The notes beneath the pieces were generated by a model that saw nothing but the letters and a program-made list of their open reading frames with translations, did no database searches and was not told the DNA's origin. The position numbers were made by a program, and so were the translations under genes. Shown in pieces: positions 1 through 9,220 of a DNA stretch of 36,510 nucleotides; position 1 is the stretch's first letter; each line of letters starts with the position of its first letter. The DNA is taken from NCBI GenBank assembly GCA_018065935.1, contig JAGHSJ010000383.1, positions 1-36,510 of the forward strand, in the 5' to 3' direction. The stretch comes from Candidatus Kurthia equi. Lineage in GTDB: Bacteria > Bacillota > Bacilli > Bacillales_A > Planococcaceae.

Positions 1-26
1 TTTCTCTATTTAATAATAATCATAAA

Positions 27-60
27 AACTCACTTCAAACGAAAATGAGTTATCTTTTTT
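27..60 (+). terminator. Putative rho-independent terminator for a plus-strand gene outside the window
   Basis: AACTCA-c-TTC aaac GAA-aa-TGAGTT imperfect hairpin followed by tatctttttt on the + strand. Confidence 0.4.
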
Positions 61-110
61 AATAATTTCCCATTTTTTATATCATTATCCTATTTGAAAT
101 TTCCACACAA

Positions 111-137
111 AAACCCGAATCCACTAAGGATTCGGGT
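111..137 (-). terminator. Rho-independent terminator of rlmD
   Basis: ACCCGAATCC/GGATTCGGGT perfect 10-bp stem (113-122/128-137), 5-nt loop, T-run on minus strand, directly downstream of the rlmD stop. Confidence 0.85.
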
Positions 138-165
138 CTCATTCATTCATTTTCTTAAACTGTAA

Positions 166-1527
166 TTACACTAACTCCAACCATGCAACTGCTTCACAAT
201 GTGCTGTGTGTGGGAACATGTCGACTGGTTGTACTTCTTGTGTTTTGTAGCCGCCGTCTTCTAGTATGCGTAGGTCGCGGGCTAGCGTAGCGGGGTTACA
301 TGATACGTAAACAACTTTTTTCGGTTTTTGTTCTAGGATTGTGTTTAATAAGGCTTCGTCGCACCCTTTACGTGGTGGGTCGACCATTAAGACATCGGCT
401 GTTTTGCCTTCTTTGTACCAGCGTGGAATCACTTCTTCTGCTGGGCCTGCTTCGAAGAATGTGTTCGTAAAGCCATTTAGTTTGGCGTTGCGTTTTGCAT
501 CTTCAATCGCTTGTGGCACAATTTCAACACCCATAACTGACTTGGCATTTTTCGCTAAGAATAAAGAAATCGTACCGATACCACAGTAGGCATCAATGAC
601 TGTTTCTTCACCTGTTAACGCTGCATATTCAAGTGCTTGGTCATATAAAACCTTCGTTTGGATTGGGTTGACTTGATAGAAAGAACGTGCTGATATTTCA
701 AAACGTACATCACCGATATGGTCTTCAATGACTTCTTCGCCCCATAATAAATTCGTATCGTTACCGAAGATAACATTCGTATCTTGCCCATTTATATTTT
801 GCATAATCGATGTGACATTCGGAACTAGTTCACGAATGACATCAATGATTTCTTCTTTTTTCTTCAGCTTTCGCCCTTTTGTCACAAGAACCACCATTAC
901 TTGATTGGTAGTTTTCGCTGTGCGAACAACGACATGGCGTAATGAACCTGTTTTTGTTTGTTCATTATATGGTGTTAAGCCTAGTGCCCAAAGACGTGGT
1001 TTTAAGCCTGCTAAAATTGCATCTGCTTCACCCGATTGGATAAGGCAGCGGTCTGTATCGACAATCGCATGTGATTTTGTTTTGTAAAAACCTGCTACAG
1101 GAACTTCACCGTTTAAGCCAAATGGAATTTGCGCTTTATTGCGGTAGTGCCAAGGTTCTGTCATGCCTTTCACTGGATGAACAGGTACATCAATTTTCCC
1201 AATACGTTTCATCACATTTGCGACCATATTTTGTTTCCATGTCATTTGACCTTCATATGACATATGTTGAAGCTGACAGCCACCACATTGATTAAAGATT
1301 GGGCAAGGTGCTTCTACACGATAAGGTGAAGGTTCAATAATTTCAATGATTTTAGCAAAACCATAGTTTTTTAATGTTTTTAAAACATGTACTTGTGCTT
1401 TTTCTTCTGGTAGGCCACCTTGGATAAATAGTGGGAAGCCATCTACTTTCGCCACGCCAGCGCCATCATGAGTTAAGTCTTCTATATAAACCGTTATACG
1501 GTCATTTTTTGTTACAGGTGCAGTCAT
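166..1527 (-). CDS. rlmD: 23S rRNA (uracil-5-)-methyltransferase, RlmD/RlmCD-type (TrmA/RumA family)
   Basis: TRAM-like N-terminus, [14 protein letters not shown] Fe-S cysteine motif, [11 protein letters not shown] and VDPPRKGC / [14 protein letters not shown] motifs. Start trimmed from ORF-track 1599 to ATG at 1527 ([10 protein letters not shown]), preceded by GGAGG. Confidence 0.92.
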   Translation of the reverse strand: MTAPVTKNDRITVYIEDLTHDGAGVAKVDGFPLFIQGGLPEEKAQVHVLKTLKNYGFAKIIEIIEPSPYRVEAPCPIFNQCGGCQLQHMSYEGQMTWKQNMVANVMKRIGKIDVPVHPVKGMTEPWHYRNKAQIPFGLNGEVPVAGFYKTKSHAIVDTDRCLIQSGEADAILAGLKPRLWALGLTPYNEQTKTGSLRHVVVRTAKTTNQVMVVLVTKGRKLKKKEEIIDVIRELVPNVTSIMQNINGQDTNVIFGNDTNLLWGEEVIEDHIGDVRFEISARSFYQVNPIQTKVLYDQALEYAALTGEETVIDAYCGIGTISLFLAKNAKSVMGVEIVPQAIEDAKRNAKLNGFTNTFFEAGPAEEVIPRWYKEGKTADVLMVDPPRKGCDEALLNTILEQKPKKVVYVSCNPATLARDLRILEDGGYKTQEVQPVDMFPHTAHCEAVAWLELV

Positions 1528-1620
1528 AATTATTACGTCCTCCATTTCAATTTCTCTATTGTACCATGAATAGTTGCGTTTCAAAAGAAAGCCGACCATT
1601 ATTAAAAAACCATAAAAAAA

Positions 1621-1647
1621 GATTTAGAATGACGTACATTCTAAACC
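1621..1647 (-). terminator. Rho-independent terminator of dagK
   Basis: GGTTTAGAATG/CATTCTAAATC stem with 5-nt loop, then CTTTTTTT on the minus strand; T-rich on the + side too. Confidence 0.85.
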
Positions 1648-1658
1648 TTTTTTGGAAT

Positions 1659-2585
1659 CTATTTATCGCCTTTGGCAATACGATCTTCTTCGCTAATTTC
1701 TTCAATTGGAACAAAAAGCTCGATATGCTGTTTTAAATTCGTGAAAACTGCAGGCGCATCGCCACCGTATTCACCATCTAAATTCAGTTGAATTTTATCA
1801 TCTGAATGCACAGTTACTTTACTCGCTTTTGCATAGATAATATGTGAATCTTTTAAATGATCACCGCGTACAGCTAATGATAAGATTTTAATGAAATCTG
1901 CAATATTACATTTTTTCAAAATGAATACAGAGAATTTCCCATCATTCATGCTTGAATCGGGGGCTAATTTTTCAAAGCCTCCAACTGAGTTGGTTAAACC
2001 GATTAAGAACATCATTGCCTCATCGTCAAAAACCTCTCCATCATACTCAATATGCATTTTTGTTGGTTTGATTGATGGGAGCATTTCGATCCCTTTTACA
2101 TAGTAAGCAAGCTGACCAATCATTGTTTTTAATTTACTTGGGACTTCATATGTCAATTCAGTAATACGTCCACCACCTGCAATATTAATAAAGTGGCGGT
2201 CATTTGCTAAACCGACATCAACTGGAATCGAGTCGCCTTGTAAAATAATATCTACTGCTTTAGTGATGTCACGTGGAATTTTCACTGCACGTGCAAAGTC
2301 ATTTGTTGTTCCCATAGGGATTAAACCCAGTTTCGGTTGTTTTTCAAATTCACTTACACCTGCAACAACTTCATTAAGTGTGCCATCGCCACCTACAGCA
2401 ACGATAATATCAAAATTTCTTTTAACGGCTTCACGAGCAGCGTTAGTGGCATCACCTGCACTTGTAGTTGCATGGCATGATGTTTCATAGCCTGCAACTT
2501 CAAATCGTTCTAAAACCTCTGGTAAATGCTTTTTAAAAGCTTCTCTACCAGAGGTTGGATTATAAATGATACGTGCTTTCTTCAT
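1659..2585 (-). CDS. dagK: Diacylglycerol/lipid kinase family protein (DagK/YerQ type)
   Basis: YNPTSGRE N-terminus, VGGDGTLNEVVAG and PMGTTNDFARA motifs of DAGK catalytic domain; next to rlmD as in B. subtilis yerQ-yefA. Confidence 0.9.
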   Translation of the reverse strand: MKKARIIYNPTSGREAFKKHLPEVLERFEVAGYETSCHATTSAGDATNAAREAVKRNFDIIVAVGGDGTLNEVVAGVSEFEKQPKLGLIPMGTTNDFARAVKIPRDITKAVDIILQGDSIPVDVGLANDRHFINIAGGGRITELTYEVPSKLKTMIGQLAYYVKGIEMLPSIKPTKMHIEYDGEVFDDEAMMFLIGLTNSVGGFEKLAPDSSMNDGKFSVFILKKCNIADFIKILSLAVRGDHLKDSHIIYAKASKVTVHSDDKIQLNLDGEYGGDAPAVFTNLKQHIELFVPIEEISEEDRIAKGDK

Positions 2586-2732
2586 CGATCTACCTTCTCA
2601 CTTCTTTTATTTGCTCTGATTATATTACAACGAATTTATAGCCATATGAGTTCCTTAGTCGTAAAAAAGACTTAAGTTATCCAACTCATAGAAACTCATT
2701 TTAACGTAATACGGTCATTTTACGCAAATTGT

Positions 2733-3293
2733 TTATTTCAGTGCGTCTAATAGAGCCGCTTTTTGACTGTTATATACCCAGTTCCAAAACTTCTCGTTCG
2801 TTGTATATTGTTCATTAATGCCTTGATACAAGTCTTTTTGAGCTTGTTCAAATTGTGGATCTTCTTTATCTGGTAACTCACTGCGTAAATTCATCACGTT
2901 TTGTTGAAGTTCTGGTGCACGAGGACCCCATTTACCAATTACTTCACCTGCGTCATTTAAAAATACATAGATTGGAATCGCACGACCACCATTTGTTAAA
3001 AACTGATCAATTAAATCCGTATCCTCATCACGTAACACACAGCGAACATCTAAATCTGTTTGCTCTGCCAATCTACGTAAAATCGAGTTATTAATCATGG
3101 CATCCCCACACCAGTTTTCAGTAATGACTAAAATATGTGGAGATTTGTCTTTTACAAGCTGTAAATCATTGCTATCATCTTGAATACTAAAATTATTATA
3201 GATTTTAAATGCTTCCTCTTTTAAGGTTGTCATTTCATCCATATACTGTTCGATTGGTGTAGCTGTTTCGAAATATTGCTGTACAGTTTTCAT
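2733..3293 (-). CDS. Thioredoxin family protein with a single-Cys ENWCGDA motif
   Basis: ILVITENWCGDAMINNSILRRLAE resembles thioredoxin-like proteins of Bacillales. Start moved from 3323 to ATG at 3293 (MKTVQQYFE), preceded by GGAGGGG. Confidence 0.75.
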   Translation of the reverse strand: MKTVQQYFETATPIEQYMDEMTTLKEEAFKIYNNFSIQDDSNDLQLVKDKSPHILVITENWCGDAMINNSILRRLAEQTDLDVRCVLRDEDTDLIDQFLTNGGRAIPIYVFLNDAGEVIGKWGPRAPELQQNVMNLRSELPDKEDPQFEQAQKDLYQGINEQYTTNEKFWNWVYNSQKAALLDALK

Positions 3294-3416
3294 CTCGACC
3301 CCTCCAATTCTTTCTCCTTCCATTGTAGCAAATTACGATTCCCTTGACTATTTATAGAAATTATAGGGTTTCTATTATGCTATTTTTCAGGTAAAATAAA
3401 TCAGTTATCCAGTATT

Positions 3417-4580
3417 TTGAAAGGATTTGATTTTATCCAGAAAGCATTATTAAAAAGTTATAACTTTCTATTCTTTGGTTTACTTGCACTCTTCATTCCA
3501 TTCTTGCCTGTATTTATGAAAGCTCAAGGCATTAGTGAAACGAAGGTTGGTTTCATTATTAGTGCGGGTGGTTTTATTACTATCATTGCACAGCCTATTT
3601 GGGGCATGGTCAGCGACCGTTTGAAAACAGTTCGTAAAGTGATTCTAATTCTTGTATTCTTTACGACAATTGGTGGGTTCTTCCTCTATCAAATGTCTAG
3701 TGTCACAACCATTATTTTATTAACACTAATCGTCTATGCATTTTTAATGCCACTCGATCCGTTAAGTGAATCACTTAGTTTCACTACTGCAGAAACACTG
3801 AAAATTTCCTATGGTTCTGTTCGTACATATGGCGCGCTTGGCTATGCCGTACTTGCCTTAATTGTTGGGTACGTAATGGATTGGTTTGGGATGGGGAGCA
3901 TTTCCTATCTCTTTGGTGGGCTTGGCCTTATTTGCTTCATCATCGTACTGATGTTGAATGATGTCCCTACTAGCCCTGTACCCGTTACTATTCAAGGGTT
4001 GAAAAATGTACTAGCCAATCGTGAAATGCAATTATTTCTATTATTAGTTTTTATCGCATCGATTCCTGCACGCATGAATGATACTTTTTTAGGTATTCAT
4101 ATTGGTACCTTACATGGCGATACAAAATTAGTCGGCTTGGCGTTCTTCATTTCCGCTGCAACAGAAATTATCATCTTCGCTTTAAGCTTCCTTTGGCTAA
4201 AAAAAGGCAAGGAGCTTCTATTGATTACTATTGCAATTTTCTTCTATGCGGTGCGTTTCCTATTATCTGCATTAGTTGATAATCCCTACGCGTTAATTGC
4301 TGTACAAGTACTTCAGATGCTGACATTCCCAATTTTCTATACAGCTGCGATTCAGTACTTATATCAAATTGTACCGAGAGAATGGCGTGCGACAGGTCAA
4401 ACCTTACTTGCCCTTTTATTCTTCGGCGTTTCAGGTATTATTTCCTCTGCAGTAGGTGGCTTTGTCTACAATGAATTTGGTGGTCATGTTTTCTACTACA
4501 TGCTCGCAAGTATTTCTACCATCGCCTGCCTTTATGGTATCGCCCTACTCATTCGTCAAAAAAAACTGACGAAAAGCTAG
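3417..4580 (+). CDS. MFS transporter (LacY/NupG-like, MFS_1_like type)
   Basis: About 12 hydrophobic segments; PIWGMVSDRLKTVRKV loop resembles MFS motif A. Start codon appears to be TTG; no clear Shine-Dalgarno. Confidence 0.8.
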   Translation: MKGFDFIQKALLKSYNFLFFGLLALFIPFLPVFMKAQGISETKVGFIISAGGFITIIAQPIWGMVSDRLKTVRKVILILVFFTTIGGFFLYQMSSVTTIILLTLIVYAFLMPLDPLSESLSFTTAETLKISYGSVRTYGALGYAVLALIVGYVMDWFGMGSISYLFGGLGLICFIIVLMLNDVPTSPVPVTIQGLKNVLANREMQLFLLLVFIASIPARMNDTFLGIHIGTLHGDTKLVGLAFFISAATEIIIFALSFLWLKKGKELLLITIAIFFYAVRFLLSALVDNPYALIAVQVLQMLTFPIFYTAAIQYLYQIVPREWRATGQTLLALLFFGVSGIISSAVGGFVYNEFGGHVFYYMLASISTIACLYGIALLIRQKKLTKS

Positions 4581-4582
4581 TT

Positions 4583-4621
4583 AAAAAAGAAGTAATCGCC
4601 TACTCACGATTACTTCTTTTT
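4583..4621. terminator. Bidirectional terminator between convergent MFS (+) and dltD (-)
   Basis: GAAGTAATCG (4589-4598) / CGATTACTTC (4607-4616), flanked by A6 and T-run, usable on both strands. Confidence 0.9.
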
Positions 4622-4649
4622 ACATGTCAAAAACACAGGTTTATACGTA

Positions 4650-5831
4650 TTATTTTTTATCATACCAAAAATCATCCATCGCCTTGTCTACGTAAACCCA
4701 TCCCTTCCATCCGATATGAATGGTATCTGACATAAAATAACGATCATTTTCATGACTGGATAAATCCACATAAGTTTGGCCTGACTGCGCGAGCAAGCGA
4801 TTCATTTTTTCATAATAAGCCACTCTTTTTTCTTCATTAATACCAGTAAAATCAGCCCATCTCGCATTCATCGGAATACTAATGAATAGAGTATCTGCGC
4901 CTACATCCTTCAACGCATCCATGACTAATTGAAAATCTTTATACTCTGGAGAATACAAGTAGCTATCCCTTTTTTTATAATTTTTAAGCTTTGATAAATT
5001 CGGTTTTATTTTTCGATTATACATGGCTTTCTTAATTCCAAACTCATTATTTACAAAATTAGCGCCATATTCTTCTGCTGCCAGAATCTGTTGTTGAAAT
5101 GTTTTCCCCTTCACTAACTCTGGATTAGCTCGTAAATTTTTTGTGTCTTTGCCAATAAATAATGAATAATATAAATCTTTTTTATGTTGAAGCTGTCTTG
5201 TAAAAAAACCAATATTTTTCGCAAAAATCCCCATTGCTTTTTTATTTTTATGCGTCGAAATTTCCGATTCATACATTGTCCGTAAAACGGGGTCTCTTGA
5301 AATCTCATCAAATGTTAGTAAACGCTTCATCGCCTTCACTTTCAATTTTTTATCCATCGTTTTATTAAAAGCTAAATCATAGGCTTGTAGCATCGAATAA
5401 TTCGGTGAAAAATGATGTTCATCAATTCCTTTGTTAGTAAACCATTGAGGCGAAATAATAAAAATCACTTTTTTCCCTTTTAAATTTTCACCTTGCTCAG
5501 CAATATTTAAAAAATGAATAATACTTTGCGTTCCACCACGCCCAATTAAATATGTATCATAGGGTGTTTCTTTTGCTTTCGTATAATTATATGGATGAAA
5601 TGGATCAAAACGCACTAACTCTGATGAGCCAAAAATAGGCATCATATTCGGTTGCTTTAGCATACATGATTGCATCAAACTCCCCTGATAGACCAGTGGA
5701 TTCATCTCCGTTTTCGCACGATTTACTTGTTCATCGGAAATCTGTTTTTCTAATAGTTTATTAGGAAAAAATAGAAAAACAAAAAAACATATAAGAGCAA
5801 TTACAAACGATAGAAAAGTTCTTTTTTTCAT
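4650..5831 (-). CDS. dltD: D-alanyl-lipoteichoic acid biosynthesis protein DltD
   Basis: N-terminal TM segment, IFGSSEL motif, position at end of dlt operon, 4-nt overlap with dltC. Confidence 0.93.
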   Translation of the reverse strand: MKKRTFLSFVIALICFFVFLFFPNKLLEKQISDEQVNRAKTEMNPLVYQGSLMQSCMLKQPNMMPIFGSSELVRFDPFHPYNYTKAKETPYDTYLIGRGGTQSIIHFLNIAEQGENLKGKKVIFIISPQWFTNKGIDEHHFSPNYSMLQAYDLAFNKTMDKKLKVKAMKRLLTFDEISRDPVLRTMYESEISTHKNKKAMGIFAKNIGFFTRQLQHKKDLYYSLFIGKDTKNLRANPELVKGKTFQQQILAAEEYGANFVNNEFGIKKAMYNRKIKPNLSKLKNYKKRDSYLYSPEYKDFQLVMDALKDVGADTLFISIPMNARWADFTGINEEKRVAYYEKMNRLLAQSGQTYVDLSSHENDRYFMSDTIHIGWKGWVYVDKAMDDFWYDKK

Positions 5832-6061
5832 ACCCTTTCAGTTAATCTCTCAAAAATACGATTTGGTGTATTCCATTCCTCACGATTAAATTCCGTAATC
5901 GGTACATTAATACCTAATTGGTCCTCAATTTCTACTAGCAGATTAATCGTACCAAATGAATCCAATAGGCCCTCTTCGAATAAATCCAAATCCATTTCTT
6001 CAAAAATGATTTGATCCTCACATACCTCAGCTAAAATCATTAATAATTTTTCTTTATTCAT
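5828..6061 (-). CDS. dltC: D-alanyl carrier protein DltC
   Basis: 77 aa acyl carrier fold; LLDSFGTINLLVEIE phosphopantetheine serine motif. Confidence 0.95.
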   Translation of the reverse strand: MNKEKLLMILAEVCEDQIIFEEMDLDLFEEGLLDSFGTINLLVEIEDQLGINVPITEFNREEWNTPNRIFERLTERV

Positions 6062-6085
6062 CTAAAACACTCCTCATCATTGTAT

Positions 6086-7270
6086 TTAGAATAATTGTCC
6101 TGAAAATATATAAAACCCAAAGCAGATAAAGTGGAATGTCGTGATTACAGCAATTGCATGCGTCCATTTATTATCTTTCCAAACTTTTTTCTTCTTATTC
6201 CAGCGTTCAAATTTATCAAAACAAATGATAAGCAATGCATGATATAACCCATAGGCTATAAAATGGAATTCTAGCCCATGCCAAATCCCCATTAAGAAAA
6301 ACAATAAGAAATAACCTAGATATGAAACAATATAACGATTTTTAATCCATTTCTTTTTTGTCATCCAAAAGACGAAGCGCATATAAACATAATCGCGAAA
6401 CCAAAAAGATAAGCTCATATGCCAACGATTCCAAAAGTCTTTAATATTCCGACTAATAAACGGTAAATTGAAATTTTTCGGTGTTTTAATGCCTAGAATA
6501 TAACTAAATCCAATGGCAAAGTGGCTATAACCAGCAAAATCAAAAAATAAATAGAAACTATAAACATACATATATAAAATATTACCTTCTCCTATACTCA
6601 ACATGCCGAAATTTTGATCAGGCAAAAAGAGCAATAATTTATTGTATAGAAAAAAAGCAATAATGAATTTATACAAAAAGCCTAAAAATATATGATGTAT
6701 TCCTTTGCTGAGTAAATCGGCATACTCGGCAGTAGGCAGTGTTTGATGAAAATCCTTATCAAATCGTTTCCAGCGGTCTATTGGCCCTGAAGATATTGTC
6801 GGGAAAAATAACAGAAAATAGATTAATTCTGAAATGGAGATACTCTGTTTTTTCATCATGCCATCTCGTATTTCCATAATCATTTGTACAGCCTTAAAAG
6901 TAATATATGAAACCCCTAAAAATCCGAAAATATGAAGATTGAAAAAAGGTAATACTTTCACAACAATTAAGGGGGCAATCGCCAAGAGTACAGCCATTAC
7001 GAAGAGAGCCGTACTATTTTTTCTCAATCGATATATGTGATAGCCCTTGATTAAACTAATTTGAAAGATTGTAAAAAGAATGATTGATAGAACAGACTTC
7101 TCATTTATACTGAAATCAGCCATATCAATTCCAAAAATCAACGCTAAAATGACAATCGAAATAAAGAGATTATACTTTTTAGCGGATTTTCCTAATAGTC
7201 CTAAAACAATGCTAGGTATCAAAAAGAAAAATAGGATAAAGAAAAATAGAAAACTACTATAAGGAATCAT
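6086..7270 (-). CDS. dltB: D-alanyl transfer protein DltB (MBOAT family)
   Basis: Multi-TM MBOAT protein with RNIKDFWNRWHMSLSFWFRDYVY and MGIWHGLEFHFIAYGLYHA. Confidence 0.95.
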   Translation of the reverse strand: MIPYSSFLFFFILFFFLIPSIVLGLLGKSAKKYNLFISIVILALIFGIDMADFSINEKSVLSIILFTIFQISLIKGYHIYRLRKNSTALFVMAVLLAIAPLIVVKVLPFFNLHIFGFLGVSYITFKAVQMIMEIRDGMMKKQSISISELIYFLLFFPTISSGPIDRWKRFDKDFHQTLPTAEYADLLSKGIHHIFLGFLYKFIIAFFLYNKLLLFLPDQNFGMLSIGEGNILYMYVYSFYLFFDFAGYSHFAIGFSYILGIKTPKNFNLPFISRNIKDFWNRWHMSLSFWFRDYVYMRFVFWMTKKKWIKNRYIVSYLGYFLLFFLMGIWHGLEFHFIAYGLYHALLIICFDKFERWNKKKKVWKDNKWTHAIAVITTFHFICFGFYIFSGQLF

Positions 7271-8766
7271 AAGTTCATTTCAACTGCCATTCTTTTGCGA
7301 TCTACTTTTCCATTCATTGTAAGAGGAAACACTTCCATATATAGGATTTTTTTCGGAATCATATAACTTGGCATCCGACTCTCCAATAGACGTTTTAATT
7401 TTCGTGTCTGAAGAAATGATGTTTCAACAATTGATTCTTTCAACACAACACAAGCTGTGAGAGATATAATTTCATCACCTTTTTTGATAGGAATGACGAT
7501 ACATCCCATAACTTCATCCAAATTTTCAATTTGCTTTTCAATTTCTTCGATTTCCATACGATAACCATGCAATTTTATTTGAAAATCTGAACGACCTGCA
7601 TAAAAGATAAAACCATCCTTTTCATAAGCTAAGTCACCCGTCTTATACATTCGTTCGCCTAGCACGTTCTTAAATACTTTCATACTTTGTTGTGCATCGA
7701 ATAAATAGCCTTTCTTACTTACAGTCGGGCCCCAAACAGTGATTTCTCCTTTCTCACCATTTGAAAGTCTATCTGAATTTTCATCTGCTATTTTAACTAC
7801 CGATGAAGTTACTCTGGCAATTGGCAGCTGCTTGTAACGCAGTAATATGTCCTTCGTTATTTCAACTGCGGAAACAGCAACTGTCGTCTCTGTTGGTCCA
7901 TATAAATTATAAATTTTTGCTTGTGGAAATCTTTCACTTAAAGCTGTTGCTACTTGATGTGGTAATACTTCTCCGCAAAAAAGGAAGGTTGTTAAATAGG
8001 GCATCTGCACTGCATCCCACTGAGGGTTCATTAAACAGATTTTTACGAAAGAGGGGGTTGATGTCCAAATTTTTATTTTCGAATCTTCTAATTCCTTAAA
8101 TAATAATGAGGCATTTTCAATTTGTGATTTAGTAATCGCATGAAGTTTACTACCTGAGGTGAGAGATGGATATAAATCCATCACGGATAAATCAAAAGAG
8201 TAAGGTGCTTGGTTTAAATACACACCTTCTGAAAGAATACAGTTGACCTTTAACCAATGAACAAAGCTCATCAAATTTGAATGTGAAATTTGTACACCTT
8301 TCGGGTTTCCTGTACTACCAGATGTATAAATAATATAAAATACTTCTTCTTCACTAATCCATCTTTCTTTATAGTCCTTTGTTTTTTCACCTGTTAAAAT
8401 TAAATCTGCTATCTCCACTGCCTCACTCTCTATCGCCAGATTAAACGGCTCAGATGTAAGGACTAAAGGTGAATTTGCTGCTTTTATAATATGTATAATT
8501 CTATCACTAGGTATGGAAATATCTATTGGAATATAGGGGTGACCAGCCTTCACTACGCCTATAAACGCTATGATTTGATGAGGTGACATATGTCCGTAAA
8601 CAACAATTGGGCAATGTTTAGGTAATTTTTTTACTACTATCCGATCCGCTACTGCATTGGATTGTTCCCAAAGTTCACCATAGGTAAGCACTTCAGCACC
8701 TACTTGGTAAGCTACCTTATTCGGACTTGCTACTACAACTTCAGCCATTTGCTGTAGCAAATTCAT
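7267..8766 (-). CDS. dltA: D-alanine--poly(phosphoribitol) ligase DltA
   Basis: Adenylation domain: YIIYTSGSTGNPKGVQISH, NLYGPTETT, YKTGDLA, NGKVDRK. Confidence 0.95.
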   Translation of the reverse strand: MNLLQQMAEVVVASPNKVAYQVGAEVLTYGELWEQSNAVADRIVVKKLPKHCPIVVYGHMSPHQIIAFIGVVKAGHPYIPIDISIPSDRIIHIIKAANSPLVLTSEPFNLAIESEAVEIADLILTGEKTKDYKERWISEEEVFYIIYTSGSTGNPKGVQISHSNLMSFVHWLKVNCILSEGVYLNQAPYSFDLSVMDLYPSLTSGSKLHAITKSQIENASLLFKELEDSKIKIWTSTPSFVKICLMNPQWDAVQMPYLTTFLFCGEVLPHQVATALSERFPQAKIYNLYGPTETTVAVSAVEITKDILLRYKQLPIARVTSSVVKIADENSDRLSNGEKGEITVWGPTVSKKGYLFDAQQSMKVFKNVLGERMYKTGDLAYEKDGFIFYAGRSDFQIKLHGYRMEIEEIEKQIENLDEVMGCIVIPIKKGDEIISLTACVVLKESIVETSFLQTRKLKRLLESRMPSYMIPKKILYMEVFPLTMNGKVDRKRMAVEMNL

Positions 8767-8781
8767 AGAATCACTTCCTCT

Positions 8782-8919
8782 CTAAAATTCCGTATATATG
8801 AATGGACCAGCACTCATATCATGGAACCCGTAGATTAATACCAAAAGAACGAGTATCGAGAAATAAAATAATGTATTTCCAAAATGGTATACGAACGCCT
8901 TTGCATGCAGCTTTGACAT
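8782..8919 (-). CDS. dltX: DltX, teichoic acid D-Ala incorporation-associated microprotein (45 aa; absent from ORF track)
   Basis: Hand translation of minus strand: MSKLHAKAFVYHFGNTLFYFSILVLLVLIYGFHDMSAGPFIYTEF*. One TM helix, C-terminal PFIYxEF motif as in DltX, AAGGAGG before ATG, directly upstream of dltA. Confidence 0.92.
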   Translation of the reverse strand: MSKLHAKAFVYHFGNTLFYFSILVLLVLIYGFHDMSAGPFIYTEF

Positions 8920-8953
8920 GTCCACTCCTCCTTCAATCATTTCTATTACTTTA

Positions 8954-8979
8954 AACGTAATTCATGACTAAAAAGTTTC
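8954..8979 (-). promoter_or_regulatory. Putative ECF-sigma-type promoter for dltXABCD
   Basis: Minus strand GAAAC (8975-8979) - N17 - CGTT (8954-8957), about 35 nt upstream of dltX ATG. Resembles ECF sigma -35 GAAAC / -10 CGTN. Confidence 0.45.
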
Positions 8980-9129
8980 TTTTAGTAAATTAATGTTTCA
9001 TTTGTTAAAATAATGTAAATGTTATACCATTTTTGTTATGTTAAAAAGTGTCTAAAGTAACACAAATTATCCAAAAAAAATTTTTTCAACGCAAATACAA
9101 AAATAAACACTCAACTATGTACATATAAA

Positions 9130-9166
9130 AAAACGAGAAACGGCATTTACTCAGCCATTTCTCGTT
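9130..9166 (-). terminator. Rho-independent terminator of gatCAB
   Basis: Minus strand ACGAGAAATGGC tgagtaaat GCCGTTTCTCGT then TTTTT; fully paired on the minus strand with one U-G wobble. Confidence 0.88.
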
Positions 9167-9220
9167 TTATAGTCATTTTAAAGGGTTTCTATCCTAATAC
9201 CCAGTTAAAAACTTCTCGAA

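Noticed and set aside
2645-2700. Possible terminator (ATGAGTT ... AACTCAT with T6 in the loop) between the thioredoxin-like gene and dagK
   Set aside because: T-run is in the loop rather than after the stem and the arms are interrupted; too weak to call
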